64,000 nt of DNA from Perilla frutescens (taxonomy: Eukaryota; Streptophyta; Magnoliopsida; Lamiales; Lamiaceae): positions 31,128,501-31,192,500 of the forward strand of contig BRKX01000004.1 of assembly GCA_026008535.1 (NCBI GenBank), given 5' to 3'. A model generated the notes under the pieces. It did no database searches, was not told the origin of the DNA, and was given only the letters and a program-made list of their open reading frames with translations. The position numbers and the translations under genes were made by a program. Shown here piece after piece: positions 35,441-46,081 of this stretch (its first letter is position 1; each line of letters opens with the position of its first letter).

Positions 35441-38400
35441 TGTAACACCCCAGATTTTTAATTAAGGTTTAGAGGATTCTTAATGATAATTAAGAAGTTA
35501 AGGAATAAAATTTATTAAGGTTAATTAAGGTCATATGTCAGTCACGACTTTAAGGGTCAGTTTTCGTGAAAATCATCTTTTCGGAAAATTTGATCTTAAT
35601 TATTTTATGGCCATTCGTGGTCTCGTTAGAAAGGTTTTAACTCAAGGAGTATGCCGGTGTTTTCGGATTTTAATTCTGAAGTCAATTGAGTTCTCGGTGA
35701 TGAAAAGCGTATTTAAAAGATGAATGAATAGTAACTTTTGCATGCATTCGTGTTTTGAGAAATTTACGAAATCCTCCTCGTTGATCCGAGTCTAGTTTTC
35801 TCAAGCCCCTCTTATGGGAAATGACCCAAGGATTCCGTTGGCGTTCACGGATTACCATTCTGAGGTCAATCGAACACTCGGGAGCAAAATCTGTCAGTCT
35901 GAGTGAATAGTAAAAAGTAATTCCAAAAAGGGAATCTTTGCTCGTCTTTCTTCAGACGACCCCATCTTTTTCACAAATCAAGTTGGTTCACTAGTATTCG
36001 AGCCAACGAGTCTCCCGGTATTTTTAGATTTCATGTCTGAAGTCATTTGGACCTCGACATCGAATAAAGTAGCTTTTAACCGAACCCGGGGTAACTTTAG
36101 CAGTATTCTTGCACTAAAGTGGCTTCCCTTGGAAGCCAAAGCTTTTCCTATAAATACAAGGCCACCCCTTTAGCTTTCATTGCTCATTTGTCATCTATTT
36201 CACTTCTAAATCGAGAGGGTGAGAAGCTTTGAAAGCCGAGAAGGTTCTGTCAAAGTAAAAAGTGTTCTTCGTGAGTGTTCTTCAAGACGACGAGCAGAGT
36301 GGCGTGGAAGGGATGCGGTGAGGGAAGGTGCTAGGGGCGCCGTTAGGTTGTAGCGGGCGGCTCTGCCGCCGTTGCAACTCGACGAGACGCCGAGCTAGCC
36401 ACCTTCCTTCGACGCACCTAACCCCGTCCATTCTTGTTCGTCGGTCTCGATCTCTATTTCTTTTTCCGTCTTTAAATTCCGCATTTACTTTCCGTTCTTT
36501 ACGTTCTTCGCGTTCTTCATTATTGTTCATTTACCTTCCGTCTAAGTTATATTTCAGTTTTTATTGAAGTTCCAAGTTAATAATGTTTGCGTTATATTTC
36601 TCGCTTTATTCCTGTCGCTATTATTCTTGAGATTAGCCCCATTTATTCTATTTAAATTCCGTTCAAGCTATATTTAGAGATTTCGTTGTTATTCTAAATA
36701 ATTAAAGAGGATTATCGTGTTACGTCGTTATAATGCCAAAATTCTTTTTAAAGTGAAAAAGCATGTTATTGCATGTTAAATTCAAGTACGTCGTTTTTAT
36801 AAAAATCCGGGTTAATTGTTCTTCGTGTTCTTCGTGTTCGTCGAAGAAATCAATGAACACGAAGAATAGTTCAAGAACACGTTGAAGAAACCCAGTAGAA
36901 GAGAGAGAAAGAAAAGGAGCCCTGCGGAGGGCGTGCACCGCCGCGCCACACCCCCCTCGGCCGCGCCTTGCCCGCCGGGGGCGGGGAGCCCGCCGGGGCA
37001 AGGCAGCCCCGCGGCGGCAGGGAGCCCGCCGGGGCAGGGGCCCCGTGGCGGGGGGGAGCCTGCCGGGGCAGGGGCCCCGCGGCGCGGGGGAGCCCGCCGG
37101 CACCCATGTGCGCCGCGGCGGCCCCCCTTCTCCGTGTTGTTTTTCCGCCGTTTCTTTTCGGCTATTTTCGTACCCTCTTCCCGAGCTTTTCAAGTTTTTC
37201 ATGTCGTGTTATTTCCAAGTTATTTTCAAGTTAAATTTTAGAGAAGCAATCAAGATATTCTCAATTTATTTCGAGTAATCTATTTAAGTTATTCTTTGTC
37301 TAAAAATTGGGAAATCAAGTCGAGATGTTCTTTAAATAAATTCTTCTCGAAATCTATAAAGTCGTAAAGTCGTGCAATCTGTAAATAAATCTTAGATTTT
37401 AGTCTTCGAGTAAAATATCATTATTTCTCGCTTTAGATAGTCGACTTCTTCGAAGAAGGTCGCTAAGTCGATGATTCGACTTTTGTAGGAGGAAGTGAGC
37501 CTCATAGGAAATCGGAGAAGGATCTTCAGCTTGTTGCTTCATCTTCTGTCTAGTAATCGAGGTGGGTAAATCTATACTCATCTAAAGTTTGAGCTAATAA
37601 GCTTTAGAAGCATGTAGGGCAAATGAAATATCCAATAAAGCATTTTTGCTCTGTCTGATCGATCTCTGTACAAGGAAAGGAAAGAAATAAAAGAAGTTAT
37701 ATGCATGATTATGTTGAATTGTTATTTGAGTTAGACAAAGTAAAGGAAGTCAGTATAAGTTAAGTAAGCTCTCAAGTATGTTTAGATATGTTAGAATTGT
37801 TTATTTACAATTTATGCTAGCATGAGGTGTTTAGAATTGCTTTATTTGCAATCGATGTTTATCCGCGTTCATTTCCTCATATTTGAATGTTTATGCTTTG
37901 TTAAAGCTCGTATAGTTAAGGATTAAAGACTTGCCTTGTTAGGGTAGCTTTAACCCTTTGTAGGCCGAGATCATGTAGTAATAAGGTATTAGCATTAGAC
38001 ATTGTTCTAAGCTTGGTATTGCTAGCAAGAATAGGAAGAGAAGGAACTTAGCTTTCACTTAAGCAGGATTTGAGCTCAGAATTATTAAGGTAGTCACTGC
38101 TGGGTTTTCCTCGCAAACTCGTTCGGATATTTGAGGTAACCCCTCTTCTATCCTATAGCATGCCTAAGGGTACAGTTGACATCAGGTTTGAGCCAAGGTT
38201 GGGCCCAAAAGTAAATAAAAGGTTTTGCGGATATGGAGAGGGCTTTTGCATTTTGCTCTCCATATACCGCCAGTTCATTGTTGGATATTTCTCAAGTTAT
38301 TAAAGAAGTTTTCATTAAAAACCCACTGAGTACATTAGTGCTCACGCCCTCTTTTTCAAATGTTTTCAGGTTGAGATGCTGAGGATGATGTTGGCTGTGG

Positions 38401-38828
38401 ATGTGGGTTGGCTGCCAAGATTATTTTGCTACTATATAAGTTTCTTTGAAATCCCATTATGTGTTCTGCTACTCTGATTAACTCTTTCTAAATTCCGTTC
38501 AAGGTTCTATTACGTTTATTCAAGATTCTAAGAATATTCCCAGACGATTATATATATAAGATGCATATTAAGTTTACTTCCGCTTTCCGAGTATGATTTC
38601 CTTTCACCTATAAAAGAGTCTATGCTTGTCGGTATCTGATTAGTTAGCCATTTTATTCCGCTAAAGCATGTGTCCTTCTTAACCAAGTAAACCCAAGCAT
38701 CATCAACTATCTTCAAGTGTACCTTTATTCTTAAACTTCTTCGTTAATCTTCTGAATTTACTCGTTAAATCCCTTAATAACACACCGTCCCTATTCGTTA
38801 ATCCCTATCTCGAGACCGGGCTGTTATA
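35441..38828 (+). repeat. G LTR 3
   Basis: A 3388-bp LTR ending GGGCTGTTATA (the usual end is TTACA) before AGTTT. It is longer than LTR 2 mainly because of an expanded GC-rich segment at 36919-37134. TATA box at 36149-36156. Confidence 0.9.
36986..37105 (+). repeat. GC-rich minisatellite in G LTR 3
   Basis: Units starting GAGCC at 36986, 37022, 37056 and 37090 (periods 36, 34, 34), each GCCGGGGCAGGGGCCCCGCGG-like. LTR 2 has fewer units (27700-27800) and LTR 1 about one (20940-20995). Long open frames on both strands here are products of composition. Confidence 0.8.
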
Positions 38829-38833
38829 AGTTT
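38829..38833. repeat. Target-site duplication of gypsy G (right)
   Basis: AGTTT directly after the end of LTR 3. The interrupted LTR of copia A resumes here. Confidence 0.85.
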
Positions 38834-39562
38834 ATCTTGACTAACTAATTATTCTAGTACACTCATTAGTGTATTGAGGAGGATCACGATAGGATACTAT
38901 TCACTGTCTCTGACCCAGTTACTGAGAAAATAAAGATCCACAGAGTTCAGATTCTGAACTCATGTGATATTGGTGAATATATGTGTGCGTTGTTTGTTAC
39001 TTTGATTTATCAATGAGTGAGATCTTTTCGTAAATCAAATTCGATATCTTGGGTAATAATAATGTATACATGATGTCTCGAGCAGTATGGATGAGCACCG
39101 TATCCTGGTGCGCCAGGTTGATGATGTTCTCTTGAGGAAACACAAGTTCATGTTGAAACCCTGCATGTGGAATTTATTCCGTATATGAGTAAAGCTTGTG
39201 TGGTACTGCTCAAGGTTTTAGATGTTAATTAATTATAGCTGTCAAAGGCTGACATAATTAATTAATGAACATTATATCTTAAACACGAGGAATGGCTGGA
39301 CTAAAGGAGAAAGCATATTTGTAAATATGTATTAAATTGGTAGGTTAGTTTTACTTCTTTAGTGGAAAAAAAGTAAAACTTAATTTATTTAATTATATCC
39401 TAAGTTTATTGGATATTGGATATTAAATAAATTAGTGGACCAATTTAATATTCTTCTAGATCCCTGTTGTAGCCCAATTGACTGATAGTGGACTGGATAT
39501 TGAACTTGAGATAGAGGTCCAAACCTAGTAGGGTTGGGAGACCAATTTTCGGCCATCTCCCC

Positions 39563-39570
39563 TATATATA
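39563..39570 (+). promoter_or_regulatory. TATA box of copia A 5' LTR
   Basis: TATATATA between CATCTCCCC and GCGGAGGTG, an imperfect inverted repeat. The equivalent in the 3' LTR (47077-47104) is a perfect 11-bp inverted repeat around TTTAAATA. Confidence 0.6.
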
Positions 39571-39998
39571 GCGGAGGTGGGTTCCAAAATTTGGTGGATA
39601 ATAATTTAGCCCCTCTTTGTCTCTCAAAGTTATCGACAGATTCTACAACCCTATCTAGTAGATTTCAGCCCACTCTGAATCTAGATACAGTCCGGGAATA
39701 CAACAGAAGATCTTGGAGTAGAATTTGTGGTGGCCAATTTTGAGGCTAGGTGGCTCCAATTACAGTGTTCATTCGAAAACAAGATTAGATCTTTAATTTT
39801 GTCCACAGACTGTCTATTGATTTATAAGTAGATTCATTTCTATGTTTCCGCTTTATTAGATCCGAATCTGCTATGCATGTTTTTTCTGTTAGACTGTGAT
39901 AAACATGCATGTGACATAAAAATATGATTTTCATGAACATGGATTAATGAACTACCAAATGATCCTGCGGTGGTTTAATTCGAAAAAACCCCAACAAC

Positions 39999-40010
39999 TG
40001 GTATCAGAGC
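39999..40010 (+). promoter_or_regulatory. Primer-binding site of copia A
   Basis: TGGTATCAGAGC two bases after the LTR end CCAACA; initiator-Met tRNA complement. Confidence 0.9.
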
Positions 40011-42080
40011 GGGTTTTGGCACTGTTCTAGGATTAATCCGAGCATAAATTTCGAACTACATATTAAATTAGATGATAAATTTATGGTGTTTAAATTTTCA
40101 GATTTAATTGTCATGTGTTTCGATTTTTATGGTATTCAAAACTTGGATGAATTTTTGATGACATTCGAAAATTCTAGTTTTGATGTATGTGAATTTTCGG
40201 TCATCATGTAATAAAGATTTGGGATGATATTTGATATTTTTCAAATTTCCAGATTTTTATTTCATGGGGTTCAAAATTTTGGAGATCAAATTTTTTGAAA
40301 TTTGATATATTAAAAATTCCCTAATTTTGTACATTGAATTTTTGGCACTATGGAAATTAAATTTGGATGGTTTTTGATCAACATCGAAATTTCCAGATTT
40401 ATTTTAGTGTGGTTCGAAAATTCTGAAAGATTTGGTTAAGATTATGTAATTTTTGGTGTATATCAAAAGTTGCCTAATTCTAATCTAGATAGGTTTGAAA
40501 TTAGAATTTTAAATTTGGTAATTTTTGAAGTGGATCAAAATTTTCAGATTTTTAATTCTTGTAATTTTCGAAACCTAGCTATATTATTTGGAATATTTTT
40601 TTGATTAATGTCAAGATTTCCAAATGTGAAATATAGTGATAATTTTCGATTTTATTAAATTAAATTTTAGAAGATTTTGATGAAAATCAAATTTTCAGTT
40701 TTATTTAATGAGGATATCGAAAATTAGGTGTACTGGGTTAAGATTTGATATTATTTGATGTATATCTTAATTTACCTAATTTTAATATAGATAGATTTGA
40801 AAATAGATTTTTAAATTTGGAAGAATTTGAAGTGGATCAAATTTCCAGATTTATTAATCTAGTAATTTTTGAAAATCTATGTATTAGAATTGGATAAGGT
40901 GATTTTGGATATATATTAATAATTATCAAAATTCAATTGTGATTAGAATTTAATTTTGGATAGGTTTTGGAAGGTTTTGAAGTGGATCAAATCTTCAAAC
41001 CTTATCCTTAAAGACTTAGATTCTTATGGATAATATTTGGATTAGATTTTTGATTTATATCAAGATATCCAATTATCATTTAATTAGGGTGGTTTGAAAA
41101 TATTAAATAAATTTGGTGGATAATTTTCAGATTTATTTTAGTTATATTTTCAAAAATTACAAGATTTTAAATTGGTGGATAATTATTTTAATTTCCATTT
41201 TTTATCTTGTGGATAATATCGAATTAATTAATTAAATTAATTGTTAAATTCGATATTTTAATATTCATGCATAGATATCATATGTTATTTTATGTGGATC
41301 ATATAATATATGATTGTTGGTTTTGTAGACTGTGTTTGTTTGCATGTTTACCAACTATCATGGCTCCTTTATTTAATGTGATGTATGTTTATGTTGAATG
41401 AATGTTGGCCGTATGCCGGCTTGGCTACATTATTTTAATCCATGAGAAAATCCATGGATTGGGTCTAGGTTTTATTTTACATTGTTTTAATGTAATAGAT
41501 ATAAAGTTGTTAGACCGAGTTTTTGAGTTGTAATTTTTATTCTAGCAATATTAGATTTTTTCTTTTGAAATAGATAGTCTGTATTGAGTAAAGATCGGAG
41601 ACCAACTCAAAGAAGGAAAGTGGTTCAGCACCAAGAAAGGAAGGTTCACCGATTCACGTCCCGAAACCCTAAATGGAGCTAGGGTTTTCGATAGGGCGCG
41701 GTGAAGGGGGCGGCGGTCCTAGCCCTGTTTCCGGAGCTGACTTTCCAGTTTTATCTCATCAATCAACATTAGATATAAGCCATGATAGTTGGAATATTAC
41801 CGTTGCTTATTATGTTGAAGCATGCAATGGATGTTTATCATTTTATGTGATGTTTGCATGTTCGATAATGGGATAAAATGAAACCTTAAACATAAATAAC
41901 TAAGTGGGAGAGATTCATACCAAAGTATGTAGAAATCTCATACGGTCTCCATTAAAATCTGGTTTAAAGTGTCGGTGGAAAAGTATATAATTTTTGTGAG
42001 GTTTTTGATTATATACTATTTATCCTAAACGTGTTTTGTGATTGTATTACATGTTTTATTTCAGTTATTTCATATCATCA
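40011..42080 (+). other. Long AT-rich leader of copia A
   Basis: About 2.07 kb without a supported gene. Between 40040 and 41200 it is built of loosely repeated blocks such as GAAGTGGATCAAA (near 40536, 40826 and 40977) and ATTTTCGAAA. A CCCTAA-rich stretch at 41660-41730 is GC-richer and conserved in B. Compared with B it lacks about 400 bp near 41970. A 67-aa frame at 41673 is not supported. Confidence 0.75.
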
Positions 42081-42900
42081 ATAGCACTCTCCAATCTGTC
42101 CTCAATTCTCAAAGAAAACAAACTTGTCGGTGAAAACTACAATGACTGGCTTCGCAACCTTAACTTAGTTCTTGTTGTTGAGGGACACAAGTTCGTACTT
42201 GATGAGGTTTGTCCTCCATAGCCAGATGAGGGTTCTGACGAAGCCCAAAAGGTTGCATATGATAAGTGGGTTAGGTCTAATGAGATAGCGCGTTGTTACA
42301 TCTTGGCATCTATGTCAAGTGTGTTGCAACATCAGCATGAGCCTATGAAAACCGCTTATGATATCATGTACAACCTTAGGCAGCTATTCTGTCATCAGAA
42401 CCACTCGGCACACCATTTGGCAATGAAGAAGCTAATGGATGCAAGAATGTTTGACTCCATACCTGTTAGGGATCACATTCTCACGATGATGGGGTATTTA
42501 TCTAAGATTAAGACCTTGGGTGGAGAGCTAGATAGCGATTATCAAATCGACATTGTTATTCATAGCTTGTCCTCGAAGTTTGAGCAGTTCAGGCTGAATT
42601 TTAACATGATTAAAAGGGATGTCAGCCTGACTGAACTACTCATAGATCTTCAGGCGGCTGAATTGCTCCAAAAGAGTGATCCTCAGGCCCATATAGCTGA
42701 AAGAGGCGTGTTTTCTTCTGGTGTAAAAAGGAAAAAGAAAAACGCACCTAAGAAGGCTGCAGATGAGGCGCCTAAGGCGAAGAAGCCAAAGGCAAAGATT
42801 CCTCCTGAAGAATTCAAATCGAAGACTAAGTGCTTCAAGTGCGGCCAACCAGGTCACTAGAAGGCGGCATGTCCTAAAAACAAGAAAAAGAGAAGTACAT
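42081..42900 (+). pseudogene. Copia A gag
   Basis: By comparison with copia B the start codon is ATA at 42081 (B has ATG). The frame then reads through a copia gag: ALSNLSSILKENKLVGENYN at the N-terminus, a central helical region with MKTAYDI and LRQLF, a Lys-rich basic stretch, and a zinc knuckle beginning CFKCGQPGH. In-frame TAG codons lie at 42219-42221 (Gln in B) and 42858-42860 (Trp inside the knuckle). The longest open stretch is 42303-42860. Confidence 0.9.
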
Positions 42901-42949
42901 CTCACACTCTGGTTGTAGAAACATGTTTAACAGCTTGTTCTACCCAGTC

Positions 42950-45900
42950 ATGGGTAGTAGATACTGGAGCTACTGATCATGTTTGCATGTCTTTACAGGA
43001 GTTCATGGTAACAAGATAGCTGAGTGAGGATGAGATCACCGTCTACATGGGCAATGCTACAAGAGTGGCGGCTGTTGTAGTGGGAGACGTTGTTTTACCT
43101 TTCAGTAGTAATAGAACTTTGGTTTTGAAAGATTGTCTTTATGTGTCTGGTTTTAGGCGAAACTTGATTTCAGTTTCTAAATTGATTATGGATGGATATT
43201 CTATTTCTTTTGATAACAAAGTAGTTATCTTTAGTGGTAAATATTTTATCTATTCTGGCACATTGGATGGACACTTATACTTTATTAAACCAATTGAAAA
43301 CACTACGCAAAGACAACTGTTGAATACATCGATCATAAACCCTAACAAAAGAAAAGAACCTTCGGAACTGAATCAAACCTATCTTTGGCATCTAATGGTA
43401 GGTCATATTAACCTTAAGAGGATACAAAGGCTTGTAAACGATGGACCATAGTCTTCTTTGTACTGGAATCATTTCCTTTGTGCGAATCCTGTTTGGAAGG
43501 TAAAATGACCAAGCGTCCTTTCTAGTGAAAAGGGAATAGATTCGAAAGGCTATTAGATTTGATTCACTCTGACTTGTGCAGCCCTATGTCAGTTCAATCT
43601 TGAGGAGGGTTTCAGTATTTTATCACTCTCATTGATGATTACTCTAGATACGGTTATATCTACCTGTTGTGTCACAAGTCTGAATAGTTTGAAAATTTCA
43701 AAGAGTTTAAGGCGGAAGTGGAGAAACGAACAGGTAGAAGTATCAAGTCACTATATCCTAATCATGGTAGCGAGTACCTCTCAAGCGAATTTAGGGATTA
43801 CATGGCAGAGAATGGGATTACATCCCAATTGACTGCGCCTGAAATGCCACAGCAGAATGGCGTGGCGGAAAAAAAAATCGTACACTATTAGAGATGGTTA
43901 GATCGATGATGAGTTATTCTGAGTTGCCCATTTCATTATGGGGATATGTCCTGGAAATGGCAGCCTATATTCTTAACTTAGTTCCATCAAAATCAGTTCC
44001 TGCTACACCCACAGAACTATGGACTGGACGAAAGCCTAGTTTAAACCATATTCGGATTTGGGGTAGCCCAACACACGTGTTGGACAAGGAAGTTGATAAG
44101 ATGGCTCCTCGTACTAATGTAAGGGTGTTTGTTGGATATCCGAGGGGAATAAATGGTGGTTTGTTTTATAGTCCTAAGGATCAGAAGATCATTGTTAGCA
44201 CCAATGCTCGATTTATAAACTACAAACCAAGGAGTCAAATCATCCTTGAGGAGTTAAGGGGAGGATCGAATCCTACACCAGTTGTACAAGAAGAGGAACC
44301 ACCAAACACTACACAACGTGTCACGAAAGTACAGGAACTGCCTCGTCACAGTGGGAGGGTTGTACGTCAACCTGATAGATACATTGGTCTGGGAGAGGCT
44401 TCAGATTTCCTAGAGGGTCTCAATGAATTGGATCCCAAGACCTATGATGAGGCAATTCGAGATAAAGAAACGGATTCTTGAAAAACTGCAATGAAGTCTA
44501 AGATTGGATCTATGGATCGCAATCAAGTCTGGAAACTTGTAGAACCACAAGATGGGTTAAAATCCATTGGCTGTAAGTGGGTCTACAAGCGCAAGAGAGG
44601 ATCTGACGGGAAGGTTGAAACCTTCAAGGCAAGATTTGTGGCAAAAGGGTATACTCAGAAAGAAGGGATCGATTATGAGGAAACCTTTTCACCGGTAGCC
44701 ATGCTTAAGTCAATCCAGATTCTCTTGTCTATTGCCGCTCATTTGGATTATGAGATCTGGCAGATGGATGTCAAAACAACTTTCCTAAACGGAAGTCTTG
44801 AAGAAAACATCCACATGAAGCAACCTGAGGGATTCATTGCTAAGGGCCAAGAGCACTTGGTTTGTAAGCTTAAGAGATCCATTTATGGACTTAAGCAGGC
44901 ATCGAGATCTTGGAACATTCAATTTGATGAGGTTATCTAGTCATATGAATTCGTGCAAAGTCCGGATGAGAGCTGTGTGTATAAGAAATGTGATGGAAAG
45001 GTGGTGGTATTCCTTGTACTTTATGTTGATGGCATCTTGCTTATTGGAAACAGTAAGAAGACATTGTCAAACATTATGGTGTGGCTGTCCGAGCAGTTCA
45101 ATATAAAGGATCTGGGTGAAGCCGGACATGTCCTTGGCATCAAGATCATTCGAGATCGCCAGAAAAGGATGTTATGTCTATACCAAGCAACTTATATCAA
45201 TACAGTGGTAGCTAGATTTAGCATGCAAGATTCCAAGAAAGGTTTTATACCTTACAGGCATGGAATTCATCTATCCAAGGAAATGTGTTCCCAAACACAG
45301 TCTGAGATAGAGGAAATGATGAAAGTACCATATGCTTTGGTTGCTGGAAGTATAGTGTATGATATGCTATGCACTAGGCCTGATATATGTTATGTCGTTG
45401 GCATGGTAAGCATCTATCAGTCTAACCCTGGACAAGGTCACTAGACTGCGGTCAAAAACATTCTCAAGTACCTTAAAAGGACTCGAGATTACATGTTGGT
45501 TTTCCGCTCTGATAGTCTAGTGCCTTTGGACTCAGATTTTCAATCCAACAAAGATCAGAGTAAGTCTACCTCGGGCTATGTGTTTACATTTGGAGGTGAA
45601 GCCATCGCATGGAGGAGCATTAAACAGAAATGCATTATGGATTCCACCATGAAAGCCGAGTATGTAGCTGTCTCTGAGGCTGCAAAAGAGGTTGTCTGGC
45701 TCCGCGGGTTCCTAGTGGGCTTAGGTGTGGTTCCTAATTTTCCTAAGACTATCACGATATACTGTGATAACTCCGGTGGTGCAGTGGCAAATTCAAAGGA
45801 ACCCAGAGCCCACAGGGCAAGTAAACACATAGAGAGAAAGTACCATCTTATACGAGAAATCATTAAGAGAGGAGATGCGTCGGTGGTCACGATTGCATCG

Positions 45901-46005
45901 GAGGACAACCTGGCTGATCTATTCACGAAGAGCCTGCCGGCTAAGACTTTTGATGGTCACGTGGAGAAAATAGGAGTAAGATGCAGACCTGGTGGCGCAG
46001 TTTGA
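42950..46005 (+). pseudogene. Copia A pol (protease, integrase, RT, RNase H)
   Basis: Protease: VVDTGATDHV with DTG at 42960-42968. GAG-pre-integrase: TYLWHLMVGHINLKRI near 43377. Integrase: about 43480-44000, where the second catalytic Asp is Asn (43760-43762). A frameshift occurs in an A run at about 43870. RT: from about 44420, KWVYKRKRGSDGK near 44577, and the YVDD box altered to YVDG at 45022-45033. RNase H: from about 45560, ending ADLFTKSLPAKTFDGHVE. In-frame stops at 43017, 43449, 44479, 44938 and 45442. After the frameshift the frame is constant from 43894 to 46005. It is clearly non-functional in two catalytic sites. Confidence 0.9.
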
Positions 46006-46068
46006 GTTGATAGTTTTGATTGGAGAGTTAGCCAGTTAGTTTTTATGCTTGAAAGACATGCTTCAAGT

Positions 46069-46081
46069 ATAAGTGGGAGAT
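46069..46081 (+). promoter_or_regulatory. Polypurine tract of copia A
   Basis: AAGTGGGAGAT directly precedes the 3' LTR. The same tract is found (complement) in B, C and E. Confidence 0.85.

Larger units (their letters stand above)
19419..38828 (+). mobile_element. Tandem Tekay-like Ty3/gypsy element G (LTR-int-LTR-int-LTR)
   Basis: Three LTRs start TGTAACACCCCAG at 19419, 26182 and 35441. Between them lie a truncated interior (22474-26181) and a fuller one (29522-35440). Only the outermost ends carry the AGTTT duplication, so this is one insertion later enlarged by unequal recombination between LTRs, not three insertions. The pol order RT, RNase H, integrase, the integrase tail with RLALPPNL followed by a chromodomain-like remnant, and the purine-tract region AATTTCGGGACGAAATTTC point to the Tekay/Del chromovirus clade. 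All pol frames are broken by stops. Confidence 0.85.
19143..39996 (+). repeat. 5' LTR of copia A, split by gypsy G
   Basis: Segments 19143-19418 and 38834-39996 join to 1439 bp, exactly the length of the 3' LTR at 46082-47520. The uninterrupted sequence at the insertion point is seen at about 46346-46360. Comparing about 143 bases after the insertion point by eye gives 7 differences between the two LTRs. Confidence 0.9.

Noticed and set aside
36720..37241. Long open frames (up to 160 codons) on both strands in G LTR 3, with similar ones at 20697-21071 and 27459-27935
   Set aside because: They span the GC-rich minisatellite, are open in several frames at once, and are Pro/Arg/Gly/Ala-rich, as expected from composition alone.
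39999..40010. tRNA-like signals at the primer sites
   Set aside because: Only 12-13 bases matching the 3' end of initiator-Met tRNA; no tRNA gene body.
45576..45926. 116-codon antisense ORF in copia A (also 50746-51093 over copia B)
   Set aside because: A shadow of the RNase H frame on the opposite strand.
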